This document shows, piece after piece, positions 1-8,923 of a stretch of DNA of 64,000 nucleotides. This DNA comes from an uncultured Lachnospiraceae bacterium. GTDB taxonomy: Bacteria; Bacillota; Clostridia; Lachnospirales; Lachnospiraceae. Within the stretch, counting starts at the first letter, position 1. Each line of letters begins with the position of its first letter. Location: assembly GCA_910578475.1 (NCBI GenBank), contig CAJTRK010000001.1, positions 62,001 through 126,000 on the forward strand, written 5' to 3'. A program made the translations under genes and the position numbers. The notes under the pieces are model-generated. The model saw nothing but the letters and a program-made list of their open reading frames with translations. It was not told the DNA's origin and did no database searches.

Positions 1-1416
1 AGATATAATGTGATGTGTATAGACGATTACAATTACGGCAGGCTTGTTCACGAAACATGGCTGTCCACCGGTTCTCTGTGGCAGTCCATACTGACTGCGC
101 TCCGGCAGACCGGGGATTTTTATACAGGGTGGCAGGGCACTTATGTATCCTGTTTTCTGATGGCGGTCTGTCCGATGAATTTTTGGTATGAAACAGCGTT
201 TCTCGTGCCGGTCATCATGATAGGAATGTTTGCGGGAGCCACCTTTGCGTTCGGGAGACAGATTCTGACCAAATGGCTCGGCAGCGACGGAAAGCACGCT
301 TCGCTTGTGATGTTTCTGCTTCTGTTTATGTTTTATCAGGTTATGGAAGCGCCGTTTGAAGGGATATACTGGTATAACGGAGCGACCCATTATGTTTTGA
401 TGGAAGCGCTCCTGTTCATCATGCTGACACTTGTGTCAGGAATATTGTGGACGGAAAAAAAAGGCGCCATGACGCTCCGGTGCGTCTTTGCGGTTCTGCT
501 CGGCGTTATCGTAGGCGGCGGCAATCTGGTGACGGCGCTTCAGGCCGAGATATTGCTGACGCTTTTGCTTCTTTTTACCTTTGTGAGCAGGCGGCAGAAG
601 ACACTCTTTGTCCTTCTTCCGTTTCTGGCTTTTACGGCGGGCTTTCTGTGCAATATTCTGGCGCCGGGGAACGCGATGCGGGCGAGTCTGGATACGGATG
701 TGGGTTATTCGCCTGTGATGGCGGTTATCCTGTCTTTTTATTACGCGTTTGTTTTTCTGTTGGGTTGGACGAATAACTTTGTGATATTCATCTGGCTTGC
801 GTTGCTGCCGGTACTGTGGCGGATAGGCAGAAATTCCGAAAAGCGTTTTGTGCATCCCGTATGGGTGACGGCGGGCGCTTTCTGCCTTCTGTCCGCGATG
901 TTTACGCCGACGCTGTATGCGGTCGGTATGGTGGGGCTGTCCAGAGTGGATAATATTATTCAGATGGTTTATTATCTGTGCCTGTTCTTTGTGACGACGT
1001 ACTGGTTCGGCTGGTTCAGCCATCGAAATGAGAAGGAAGCGGCTGACAGGGACTCTGCGGGAGCTCTTCTCGGCATGTTTCTGGAACGCACCGGGAACCG
1101 GATGACGGTCGTCTGCGGCCTGCTCGTTTTGCTCCTGTGGACGCTTACGGCCGACAAAAACACATATACGGGCATTTCGGCTCTGCGTTCTCTGATGAAC
1201 AAAGATGCGGCCGTTTATTATGAAGAAGCGATGGAACGGCATGCGGTTTATGTGGATGATACGATAAAAGACGTCGTTATCGAGCCTTTTTCCGCCAGAC
1301 CGGCGCTGTTCGATTTCGAGGATTTGACGACGGATACGGAGAACTGGCTGAACCTCGCGGTTTCCGATTATTATCATAAAGATTCGGTGAAATTGAGAGA
1401 CAACGGGGCAAAATAG
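1..1416 (+). CDS. DUF6056-like polytopic membrane protein (5' partial)
   Basis: This is a very hydrophobic protein of at least 471 residues, and the frame is open to the left edge, so the true start lies outside the window. The GTG at 10 is only the first start-like codon inside it. Near the visible N-terminus there is a DDYNYG motif followed by a TWQGT-like segment (here GWQGTYVSCF), an arrangement I associate with the DUF6056 family of multi-span membrane proteins found in surface-glycan loci. About ten membrane segments follow, then a soluble C-terminal tail of roughly 70 residues. The family has no firm function and may be a GT-C-like or flippase-like component. The next gene starts 17 bases downstream, which suggests one transcript. 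Confidence 0.7.
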   Translation, partial: RYNVMCIDDYNYGRLVHETWLSTGSLWQSILTALRQTGDFYTGWQGTYVSCFLMAVCPMNFWYETAFLVPVIMIGMFAGATFAFGRQILTKWLGSDGKHASLVMFLLLFMFYQVMEAPFEGIYWYNGATHYVLMEALLFIMLTLVSGILWTEKKGAMTLRCVFAVLLGVIVGGGNLVTALQAEILLTLLLLFTFVSRRQKTLFVLLPFLAFTAGFLCNILAPGNAMRASLDTDVGYSPVMAVILSFYYAFVFLLGWTNNFVIFIWLALLPVLWRIGRNSEKRFVHPVWVTAGAFCLLSAMFTPTLYAVGMVGLSRVDNIIQMVYYLCLFFVTTYWFGWFSHRNEKEAADRDSAGALLGMFLERTGNRMTVVCGLLVLLLWTLTADKNTYTGISALRSLMNKDAAVYYEEAMERHAVYVDDTIKDVVIEPFSARPALFDFEDLTTDTENWLNLAVSDYYHKDSVKLRDNGAK

Positions 1417-1433
1417 AAAGGACTGGCTGTATT

Positions 1434-2201
1434 ATGGGGACGGAGAAGCGAAAACTTCCGAATGTCACGCTGGCGGCGATGACCAGCGTTAATCTTTACG
1501 AAACGATACATGCGCTCGCATATAGTATGCGGGGCATTGAATTTGGGGAAGTGGTTCTTATTACCCACAGAAAGCCCTTTTTTTTGCCAAAAGGCATTCA
1601 TTATAAACACACTTCCAAATTAAAGGATATTGACGCATTTAATTATAAGATGGTTTATGAGCTGGCGGAGCATATCGATACGGAATTTGTACTGCTTGTG
1701 CATTACGACGGATTTGTGGTGCATCCGGAAAGCTGGCGGGATGAATTTCTGGATTACGATTATATCGGCTCCCCCTGGCCGCTGCCGAAGAATAATTATG
1801 CTTACCGGGACGCCAAAGGAGAAATCTGCCGGGTAGGAAACAGTGTTTCCATTCGGAGTAAAAAATTGCTGCAATTCCCGAAACAGGCCGCGCTGAAATG
1901 GGAAAAGATGCCGGACGGAAACTATAACGAAGATACTTTTCTCTGCTGCAAATACAAAAATGTCATCGAAGAGGCGGGAATGCGCTTTGCGCCGATTGAA
2001 GTCGCGAAGTACTTCGGGCACGAACATATGATTCCGGAAGTGATGGACGTGGAGAAGCCTTTTCTGTTCCATAAATGGCATGGAAGGAACGCACAGTACC
2101 CGCATTTTGTGAATCCGTGGAAAGTGCGGTGGCAGAAAGTGAAAGATGTTATCAGACCATTCCTGTTTTACAGGAGATTCAGGAAAGGAGCGGACAAATG
2201 A
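1434..2201 (+). CDS. DUF5672 family protein, putative glycosyltransferase
   Basis: This is a 255-residue soluble protein. The central segment LLVHYDGFVVHPESWRDEF, followed by DYIGSPWP, is the hallmark of DUF5672 proteins, which are found in glycan clusters and are presumed to be glycosyltransferases. A later stretch GNSVSIRSKKLL and the acidic motif NEDTFLC fit a GT-A-like nucleotide-sugar binding site. The ATG at 1434 follows the previous stop closely. The stop overlaps the next start in an ATGA arrangement, so translation is probably coupled. The family call is good; donor and acceptor are unknown. Confidence 0.72.
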   Translation: MGTEKRKLPNVTLAAMTSVNLYETIHALAYSMRGIEFGEVVLITHRKPFFLPKGIHYKHTSKLKDIDAFNYKMVYELAEHIDTEFVLLVHYDGFVVHPESWRDEFLDYDYIGSPWPLPKNNYAYRDAKGEICRVGNSVSIRSKKLLQFPKQAALKWEKMPDGNYNEDTFLCCKYKNVIEEAGMRFAPIEVAKYFGHEHMIPEVMDVEKPFLFHKWHGRNAQYPHFVNPWKVRWQKVKDVIRPFLFYRRFRKGADK

Positions 2202-3127
2202 TTTATGACTGTATTCCGTTTTTTAACGAACTGGATATTTTGAAACTGCGGCTGCATATCCTGGCGCCTTATGTGGATAAATTTGTTATCGAAGAGGCTT
2301 CCGTGACTTTTTCGGGAGAGCCGAAACCGATGATTTTTGCCGAGAACCGGGAAATGTTTGCGGAATTTGCGGATAAAATTCTATATGTTGCGGTGGAAAA
2401 TTCCCCGATGGACGTGTCAACCCATGAGCGGGATAAATTCCAGAAAAACCAGCTCATCCGGGCACTGGGAGACTGTAAGCCAGACGATGTCATTATTTTC
2501 AGCGATGTGGATGAAATCCCGAATCCGAATGCGCTGACGAGGGTGCTGAAGAATTTTGATGCGTCGAAAGTCTATCATTTTGCACAGCGGATGTATTATT
2601 GTTTTCTGAACATGGAAGAGGTTTCCGGAAATCTCCTGTCGATTACCGGAGAGTTCCCGGGTATTCTTGTCAGACAGTGGCTTGGCACGAAAGTGTGCAG
2701 TTTCGGCAATCTGCCAAAGGAAGGCATCGTTTATCTGCGGGAAGTTTCCGTAGATGCGCCGTGCAGCGTCAGGGTGTCGGACGGCGGCTGGCATTTCGGC
2801 TATATGGGCGGCAATGGTGAGAAAAACGTAGCGAAACGTATCGGCGACAAGGTAAAAGCGGCGGCTCATCAGGAATATAACACTTCCAGATACCTGAAGG
2901 AAGCGGTTGACAGGCTGCTTTGCGGAGAAGATATTTTCGGAAGGGACGCCCGGTTCATCAGGGTGGAGATAAACGAAAAATATCCTGTTTATCTGCGGGA
3001 ACACCTGAAAGAATACGATTATTTACTGGCGCCGCGCATCAGCATCGTCAGAATCTGGTGGAAAAAAGGCATGCTGGCGATAAAACAGGAATTGCGGAAA
3101 CTGTATGGAAAGATAAGGCGAAGCTGA
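2198..3127 (+). CDS. GT17-like glycosyltransferase
   Basis: This 309-residue protein begins MIYDCIPFFNELDILKLRL and contains DDVIIFSDVDEIPNP, with the acidic DVDE motif near residue 105. This is the pattern of glycosyltransferase family 17, whose eukaryotic members are beta-1,4-mannosyl-glycoprotein GlcNAc transferases; bacterial members act in surface polysaccharide synthesis. The frame is open further upstream to 2075, but ATG 2198 is preferred: it has a strong AGGAAAGGAG site just ahead and overlaps the upstream stop by 4 bases. A GGWHFGYMGG-like segment near residue 195 also fits the family. The exact linkage is unknown. Confidence 0.75.
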   Translation: MIYDCIPFFNELDILKLRLHILAPYVDKFVIEEASVTFSGEPKPMIFAENREMFAEFADKILYVAVENSPMDVSTHERDKFQKNQLIRALGDCKPDDVIIFSDVDEIPNPNALTRVLKNFDASKVYHFAQRMYYCFLNMEEVSGNLLSITGEFPGILVRQWLGTKVCSFGNLPKEGIVYLREVSVDAPCSVRVSDGGWHFGYMGGNGEKNVAKRIGDKVKAAAHQEYNTSRYLKEAVDRLLCGEDIFGRDARFIRVEINEKYPVYLREHLKEYDYLLAPRISIVRIWWKKGMLAIKQELRKLYGKIRRS

Positions 3128-3179
3128 AAGCACAGGGCGGTTTGGATTTTGGCATAAATGCTGTGGACGGAGGTAATAA

Positions 3180-4400
3180 ATGGGGATTCGGAATTTATAC
3201 GGTATTTTGTGGAAACACAGGATTCCGCAGCTGCTTTTCTATATTGGGCTGTCGATTGAATTACTGATTGTTATCATTGATAAGAGCAATTACATAAATC
3301 CCATAGAAGGTATGTTGTTCCGCATTACCTTTCTGCTTTTTGCCCTGAAGCTTCTTGGCACATCGTATACATGGAAGGAATGGTGTCTCATTGCTTTTCT
3401 GGAGTTCTTTGCCCTGATTTCCTATAAAGTAACCGGGAGAAACGATATTATCCGTATCGTGACATTTGTGGCGGCCTGCAAGGGCATTCCGCTGAAACAG
3501 ATGATACGGTATGCTTTTTATGTGACGCTGGCCGGCTGCGTGGTCATCGTTTTCCTGGCGGTGGCGGGGATTTATGGCGATATGAGCCTGACGACGGACT
3601 TTGGAAGAAACTGGGCCGTCGTCTATGGACAAAACAGCGTGGAGCGTCGGTATACACTGGGAATGGGACATCCAAACGCGCTTTCCTGTATGTTTCTGAT
3701 GCTTCTCTGCATGGGAATATATGTGTATGCGGAGCGGATGAAATGGTATGTCTATCTCTTTCTGATGCTGCTTAATATCGGAATTTACGGTCTGACGGAT
3801 TCCAGAAGCAGTATGTTGATTGCGACCATACTGCTGCTCGGTTCTTTTGTGATGACCTATTGCGGATTTTTCCGGGAAAAGAAATTTTCTTATGTCTGCG
3901 GTTTTCTGGTTTTTCTGTTATGTATCGGTTTTTCGGTGGATGCCGCGGCAGGAGCCCTTCAGGTAAAAGACGCATGGGTAGGTTATGTGTATGAGCAGCG
4001 CGAACCTTCGGATAAGCACATGCAGTTTTTGTTACAGGCCGACAAATTTATGAATGGCCGAATCAAGTCTCTGACCAATTCCACACGGAATGACGGAACA
4101 ATCGAAACGTGGTCGGCATTTTCCTGCCCGGAAAATATGGACTATTATTTCGATATGGGGTGGGTAAAACTGTTTTATCGTTACGGTGTCGTTCCCGGTA
4201 TCTTATACTGCATCGCCTGCAGCGCGCTTCTGTGGAAATTCTATCGGCAAAAAGACGCCTTCGGGCTTGTCATATTTACCGTGCTTGCGGTTTATTCCGT
4301 GATGGAAGCGCATCTGTTCTCGGTCTATATCGGAAGGAATTTTCTGTTGATGATGATGGGAAGCTATTTCCTGCCGATTGAAATTATTCCGAAAAAATGA
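3180..4400 (+). CDS. Wzy-like O-antigen/capsule polymerase
   Basis: This 406-residue protein has about ten to eleven hydrophobic segments and a large periplasmic-type loop near residues 265-325 (DAWVGYVYEQREP to the GTIETWSAF region). It carries GMGHPNALSCMF in the middle, which resembles the (G)HPN motif common in Wzy and ligase-like membrane proteins. The ATG at 3180 is preceded by GGAGGTAATAA. The likely role is polymerising lipid-linked repeat units on the outer face of the membrane. The second Wzy-like gene (16800-18386) shares the TxPN/HPN-type motif, so the locus has two candidate polymerases. Wzy proteins diverge strongly, so the call rests on topology and motif only. Confidence 0.65.
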   Translation: MGIRNLYGILWKHRIPQLLFYIGLSIELLIVIIDKSNYINPIEGMLFRITFLLFALKLLGTSYTWKEWCLIAFLEFFALISYKVTGRNDIIRIVTFVAACKGIPLKQMIRYAFYVTLAGCVVIVFLAVAGIYGDMSLTTDFGRNWAVVYGQNSVERRYTLGMGHPNALSCMFLMLLCMGIYVYAERMKWYVYLFLMLLNIGIYGLTDSRSSMLIATILLLGSFVMTYCGFFREKKFSYVCGFLVFLLCIGFSVDAAAGALQVKDAWVGYVYEQREPSDKHMQFLLQADKFMNGRIKSLTNSTRNDGTIETWSAFSCPENMDYYFDMGWVKLFYRYGVVPGILYCIACSALLWKFYRQKDAFGLVIFTVLAVYSVMEAHLFSVYIGRNFLLMMMGSYFLPIEIIPKK

Positions 4401-4425
4401 TATGCTGAAATAACATATTATAAAA

Positions 4426-4596
4426 ATGGAAAGCCCGGATCCCGGCGGGCAGCGTACTGTTCCTTCGGAGACGCGCTCCCGCTCCGCGAAAAGCCGCAGC
4501 AGATGCTAAGCTCGAAAAAACCTCGCTAAGCACTGGCGCTTTTCCAGGGCCCTCCGAAGGAACAGTACGCTGCCCGCCGGGGTCCGGGCTTTCCAT
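4426..4596. repeat. Large inverted repeat (MITE-like hairpin element)
   Basis: Two 45-base arms at 4426-4470 and 4552-4596 are reverse complements at 44 of 45 positions; the mismatch is the T at 4440 against a C-type partner. They enclose an 81-base centre at 4471-4551. The element is GC-rich and sits in the 214-base gap between the polymerase and the initiating transferase genes. No T-run follows it, so it is not a typical terminator. It resembles a miniature inverted-repeat element or a palindromic intergenic repeat. No transposase and no clear target-site duplication is visible. The transcript leader of the sugar-1-phosphate transferase would contain this very stable hairpin. Confidence 0.75.
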
Positions 4597-4614
4597 AGCA
4601 AAAACACGAAAGGT

Positions 4615-6033
4615 ATGCCAATGAATCGTAGAAAGAAAATTGTAGAAAGCTATTGTCTGCTTTTTGTAGACTTAATTACGATTACGGTTTCTTATATCCT
4701 TGCCCTTTTGCTGCGTTATCATAAATTCAGCAGAGTGATGGAGCCGGAGCTTCATTTTATGGGCTGCATCTGTTTTTTGCTGTTCTGCACCATATACAGC
4801 TTTATGCTGGACTGGAACAGGGATTTTCTGACGCGGGGCATTTTTGTGGAGTTCATTGCGGTTCTGAAATTCAACGTGTTTATGGCGGTAGCTTTTTCCA
4901 GCGTTCTGTTCGTCATCCAGAGGGGTGTTGATTTTTCAAGACTTGTATGGGGTTATTTTACGGTATTCGATATCATTCTTGTCTGGCTGGCGCGTCTTTT
5001 GACCAAAAAAGCGCTGCGGGCGTATTTCATGTCTCAGTATAATCAGGTGAAAATCATGATTATCACCAAAGACGCCGTTTTGAACAAGACTGTCAGTCAG
5101 TTGAAGAAATCTCTGGATATCAATTATGAAATCGTTGCGCTTGCCTGTGTGGATGTGGACAGAAAAGGCGTCGTTGTTGACGGCGTCAAAGTGACGGCGG
5201 ACGGCGCCAATGTCATTGAGATGGCAAGGCAGATGCCGCTTGACGAAGTGTTCCTGAATCTGCCGGAAGAAAATATGGAATATGTGAAATATATCATTTA
5301 TGAGCTGGAATCGATGGGAATCTCCTGTCATTTTAACATCGACATTATCGACAGACCGCAGAAAGAAGTCCGCGTCGGAAGGTTTGCGGATTATACGGTT
5401 GTGACTTATTCCATCAACCATTTTGATTACAGAAGGATGTTTTTAAAGCGTCTGCTCGATATTGTGGGCGGACTGGTGGGCCTGCTGCTTACGGGAATCA
5501 TGATGCCTTTTGTCGCGCTGGCGATTAAACTGGATTCTCCGGGGCCGGTCTTTTTTGCACAGACGAGAATCGGGAAAAACGGCAGGCGGTTTAAAATTTA
5601 TAAATTCCGTTCCATGTATATCGACGCGGAAGCGCGAAAGAAGGAACTGGAGCAGCAGAACGAGATGCAGGGGCTGATGTTCAAGATGGAGAACGACCCG
5701 CGTATTACGAAGGTCGGGAAATTTATTCGTAAGACAAGCATTGACGAGCTTCCGCAGTTTTATAATATCGTAAAAGGCGATATGAGCCTGGTCGGGACGA
5801 GGCCGCCGACAGAAGGCGAATTTGAGCAGTATAATTCCCATTACCGTAGGCGCATCAGCATGACGCCGGGACTGACCGGTCTGTGGCAGATTAGCGGCCG
5901 GAGCGATATTATCGATTTTGACGAAGTGGTGAAACTGGATTTGGAGTATATTGATAACTGGACACTGGGGCTGGACATTAAAATTTTGTTCCAGACCGTG
6001 TGGGTCGTTCTGACCGGAAAGGGTTCCAAATAA
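4615..6033 (+). CDS. Polyprenyl glycosylphosphotransferase (initiating enzyme)
   Basis: This 472-residue protein has the full-length layout of the WbaP/EpsE family: four N-terminal membrane segments (residues about 10-120), a CoA-binding-like cytosolic domain (about 145-255), then a re-entrant segment and the catalytic bacterial sugar transferase domain (about 275-470). Visible motifs include KLDSPGPVFFAQTRIGKNG, KFRSM, SIDELPQFYNIVKGDMSLVG-type residues and GLTGLWQISGR. It would transfer a sugar-1-phosphate onto undecaprenyl phosphate at the inner face of the membrane and so start the repeat unit. It is the only such enzyme in the window. The start ATG 4615 follows CGAAAGGT, and a second ATG lies two codons later. 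Confidence 0.9.
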   Translation: MPMNRRKKIVESYCLLFVDLITITVSYILALLLRYHKFSRVMEPELHFMGCICFLLFCTIYSFMLDWNRDFLTRGIFVEFIAVLKFNVFMAVAFSSVLFVIQRGVDFSRLVWGYFTVFDIILVWLARLLTKKALRAYFMSQYNQVKIMIITKDAVLNKTVSQLKKSLDINYEIVALACVDVDRKGVVVDGVKVTADGANVIEMARQMPLDEVFLNLPEENMEYVKYIIYELESMGISCHFNIDIIDRPQKEVRVGRFADYTVVTYSINHFDYRRMFLKRLLDIVGGLVGLLLTGIMMPFVALAIKLDSPGPVFFAQTRIGKNGRRFKIYKFRSMYIDAEARKKELEQQNEMQGLMFKMENDPRITKVGKFIRKTSIDELPQFYNIVKGDMSLVGTRPPTEGEFEQYNSHYRRRISMTPGLTGLWQISGRSDIIDFDEVVKLDLEYIDNWTLGLDIKILFQTVWVVLTGKGSK

Positions 6034-6035
6034 GA

Positions 6036-7100
6036 ATGAAAATCTGCATGATAGTTCCCGACCCTTCCGTAAAGGGCGGCATTGCTTCCGTTGTAAACGG
6101 GTACAGGGATAAGGATTCGCTGTTGGAACGGAAGTATCGAATCAAATATGTGGAATCGTATCGGGACGGCAGCAAATGGCAGAAACTCGGCAAGGCGCTT
6201 TGCGGATATGGTGCGTTTTTCACACAGTTGTGCGCGGACAGGCCTGATATCGTGCATGTGCATTCCTCTTTCGGTCCCAGTTTTTACCGGAAAATCCCTT
6301 TTATCTATATGAGCGCGCTGTTTCGGGTTCCGGTCATCAATCATGTACACGGAGCGGAGTTCGAAAGTTTTTACGAGAATGCTTCCGCAGGCAAAAAGAA
6401 ACTGGTTGCCCGTGTGTACGGCAAATGCGCGAAACTGATTGTTTTATCGGAGGAATGGAAGCGCCGTTTCGCCTCTTTTATACCGGAAAAACGTATTGCA
6501 GTACTGGAAAATTACTGCAGGCTTCCAAAGGAGCCCTATGATACGGGGCGTAAGGCTGAGCAAGTCTTATTTATGGGAGAACTGGGCAAAAGAAAGGGCT
6601 GTTATGATATTCCCGCAATTTGGGAGCAGGTGCTGCGGCAGGAGCCGGCCGCACGGCTTGTCATGGCGGGAGACGGCGAGATGGAAGCTGTCAGGGCGGC
6701 TTTTTTGGAAAAAGGAATCTCTTCCGGCGTTCATTTTCCCGGATGGGTTCGGAACGAAAGCAAGGAAAAATTATTCCGGGAAAGCAGCATTTTTCTGTTC
6801 CCGACTTATCATGAGGGAATGCCGATGGCCGTTTTGGAAGCGATGGGCTATGGGCTTGGTATTGTGACGACGGATGCAGGCGGCATTCCGAAGCTGATTC
6901 GGAACGAAGAGGACGGTTTTATCGGAAAACCGGGCGATGTGCAGTTTATGGCGCGGCATGTCACCAGACTGCTGCAGGAACCGGCATTGCGTACGGCGTA
7001 CGGGCGCAGAGCGCGGGAGCTTGCGCTGCGGGATTACAGCGCAGAAAGACATATGGAGCGGCTTTGCGCGATTTACGAAGCCGTGGCAGGAAAACATTGA
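6036..7100 (+). CDS. GT4 family glycosyltransferase
   Basis: This is a 354-residue GT-B enzyme. The N-terminus MKICMIVPDPSVKGGIASVV has the glycine-rich acceptor-side loop. The C-terminal Rossmann domain has VLFMGELGKRKGCYDI, LVMAGDGE and the EX7E-type segment FPTYHEGMPMAVLEAMGYG (about residues 262-280), which binds the nucleotide-sugar. ATG 6036 lies two bases after the stop of the initiating transferase, so it is probably co-translated and could add the second sugar of the repeat unit. The frame is also open upstream to 6000 inside the previous gene, but that start is less likely. Confidence 0.87.
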   Translation: MKICMIVPDPSVKGGIASVVNGYRDKDSLLERKYRIKYVESYRDGSKWQKLGKALCGYGAFFTQLCADRPDIVHVHSSFGPSFYRKIPFIYMSALFRVPVINHVHGAEFESFYENASAGKKKLVARVYGKCAKLIVLSEEWKRRFASFIPEKRIAVLENYCRLPKEPYDTGRKAEQVLFMGELGKRKGCYDIPAIWEQVLRQEPAARLVMAGDGEMEAVRAAFLEKGISSGVHFPGWVRNESKEKLFRESSIFLFPTYHEGMPMAVLEAMGYGLGIVTTDAGGIPKLIRNEEDGFIGKPGDVQFMARHVTRLLQEPALRTAYGRRARELALRDYSAERHMERLCAIYEAVAGKH

Positions 7101-7158
7101 TAAGAACGAAGCAGCATGCCGGCCCGTGCGCGCACGGTTCGGGGAAAGGCAATATGAT

Positions 7159-7746
7159 ATGGGGAAGTCAGCGCGCGCACTCATAAGCGCGGTCAGAATT
7201 TTATTTTGGAAAATACGATACGGCAGTCGGCTGCGGACTTCCTGGGTTCAGGGCTTTGACCATCCGCATCTGGAAATTGCAAAAGACGCTATGGTACGAT
7301 TGGGGGAGCGGATACAGAATCGCGGAAATCTGTATCTTATCTGCGCGCAGAACGGGAAACTGCAAATCGGCGGACATGTATTTTTCAATACCGGATGCAG
7401 CGTAAGCTGCATGGAGGAGGTTGCTATCGGCGCGTATTGCAAGATTGGCAACAATACCGTCATTGTGGACCATGACCACAATTTTAAGAAAGAAACAGGG
7501 AATCCGGACAAAAGCGGGGAGAATGAATTTCTGTCGGGAAAAATCGTTATCGGCAGCAGGGTTTGGATTGGCGCAAACGTGACGATTCTGCGGAATACGC
7601 GTATCGGCGACGACTGCGTCATCGCGGCGGGCAGCATTGTGAAAGGCGACGTGCCCTCCGGTACGCTGTACTGCCAGAAACGGCAGACGGATATCATTCC
7701 GCTGTGCGAACTCCGCTTCACGGAAAAGAACAATGTGCGTACATGA
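7159..7746 (+). CDS. Left-handed beta-helix (hexapeptide) O-acyltransferase
   Basis: This 195-residue protein has hexapeptide repeats in its second half (GGHVFFNTGCSVSCMEEVAIGA, IGNNTVIVDHDHNF, then IGSRVWIGANVTIL and IGDDCVIAAGSIVKGDVP). The DHDHNF segment and the VWIGAN coil are typical of serine/galactoside/maltose O-acetyltransferase-like enzymes acting on sugars. ATG 7159 follows a GGGGAAAGG site. The frame is open upstream into the GT4 gene, but a start there would overlap that gene by more than 150 bases. The likely role is O-acetylation of a repeat-unit sugar with acetyl-CoA in the cytosol. Confidence 0.83.
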   Translation: MGKSARALISAVRILFWKIRYGSRLRTSWVQGFDHPHLEIAKDAMVRLGERIQNRGNLYLICAQNGKLQIGGHVFFNTGCSVSCMEEVAIGAYCKIGNNTVIVDHDHNFKKETGNPDKSGENEFLSGKIVIGSRVWIGANVTILRNTRIGDDCVIAAGSIVKGDVPSGTLYCQKRQTDIIPLCELRFTEKNNVRT

Positions 7747-7792
7747 CAATGGTGTCATTTTTAAAATGAAATCTGCTGGCTGAGAGAAAGGC

Positions 7793-8830
7793 ATGGGAAT
7801 CGGATTGAAAAAAAAGAATGTGAAAATCAGCGTTATCGTGGCTGTTTATAATAATCAGGATTATCTGGAACAATGTATCGACAGCATTCTGTTACAGACG
7901 CATGAAAATCTGGAATTGCTGCTCATTGATGACGAATCGACCGATGGCAGCGGCGCGATTTGCGACAGATACGCGGACCAGGACGAACGGGTGCGGGTCA
8001 TTCATCAGCCGAACGGAGGCTGTACCGCGGCGTCCTTAACGGGACTGCGGGAGGCTTCCGGAGATTATGTCATGTTTGTGGACAGTGACGACTATGTGGA
8101 GACGGAAACGCTGCATGAGATGGCGAAGCTGCTGTCCGGGAAAAAGGGAGAAATCGTTTGCTGTAACCATATCCTTGAGAAAAAAAGACAGACGCTTCCT
8201 GCAATCTGTCCCGCCGCGCCCGGCGTCTATGAAGGCGAAAAATTGAAACGGGAAATTAAAGACAGGCTGATTGGAAATGAACAGCGCACGATTCCCATAT
8301 CGCGTTGCATGAAATTATTTGAAAAATCCGTATTTGAAGGAAATGAGAAATACTGCGATACCAAAATCCACATGGGGGAGGATTTCAATCTTGTATATCC
8401 GGCGATGTTAGACAGCACAAGAGTGGTCGTTATGGAAGAAGCGCTGTTTTATCATTACCGTTATGTGGAAGATTCAATGGTGCACTGTTATGTGCCGGAT
8501 ATGGCGGAAGGGCTCGAGCGCCTGCGGGACTTTTTATGCAGCGTATCGGAAGATAAAGGAATTTTGGATAATGGAGAGGCGATTGAGCGGGAATACTGTT
8601 ATATGCTGCTTCTTGTTATGAAAAACGAGCTGCGAAATCCCGATAAAAAATATCTGCAGAATATCCGCGGAATTTTTCTGAGTGAAAAAGTGCGGAAACG
8701 CGTTCTTAACACACCGCTTTCCGTCAGGGAGCGCGCCAACCAGCTTCTGTTTCTTGGCATGCAGTACCCGGAAAAGCTGCTGCTGCGCATTCTGCGGTGC
8801 ATTATCAGGATATATGACCGGAAAAAATAA
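7793..8830 (+). CDS. GT2 family glycosyltransferase
   Basis: This is a 345-residue GT-A enzyme. It starts with ISVIVAVYNNQDYLEQCIDS (about residues 12-31), followed by LLIDDESTDGSG and the metal-binding DSDDYVE motif near residue 95. These are the classic GT2 motifs of EpsH/WcaA-like capsule transferases. The C-terminal 180 residues are helical and contain HMGEDFNLVYPAM, a conserved GEDxxF-type acceptor-side motif. The leader just ahead of the ATG (7778-7796) is nearly identical to the leader of the pyruvyltransferase gene downstream. Confidence 0.88.
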   Translation: MGIGLKKKNVKISVIVAVYNNQDYLEQCIDSILLQTHENLELLLIDDESTDGSGAICDRYADQDERVRVIHQPNGGCTAASLTGLREASGDYVMFVDSDDYVETETLHEMAKLLSGKKGEIVCCNHILEKKRQTLPAICPAAPGVYEGEKLKREIKDRLIGNEQRTIPISRCMKLFEKSVFEGNEKYCDTKIHMGEDFNLVYPAMLDSTRVVVMEEALFYHYRYVEDSMVHCYVPDMAEGLERLRDFLCSVSEDKGILDNGEAIEREYCYMLLLVMKNELRNPDKKYLQNIRGIFLSEKVRKRVLNTPLSVRERANQLLFLGMQYPEKLLLRILRCIIRIYDRKK

Positions 8831-8923
8831 ACTGTTTTACAGGAGGAGGCATAGTGTGAAAAATAAATTTTTCACACGCGAATTTGTGCCTGCGGCGCAA
8901 ATATCGCAGGTTGAGAGAAAGGC

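Noticed and set aside
451..462. Run of eight A in the first gene as a possible phase-variation site
   Set aside because: A runs of this length are common in Lys-Lys codons and the gene is in frame; no pattern of such runs links the genes here.
436..1377. Long minus-strand open frame opposite the first gene
   Set aside because: It lies opposite a well-supported membrane protein gene and its translation is rich in Arg, His and Gln, as expected for a shadow frame.
4384..4596. Open frame on the minus strand across the inverted repeat as a small gene
   Set aside because: It consists mainly of the palindromic element and has no ribosome site or known family.
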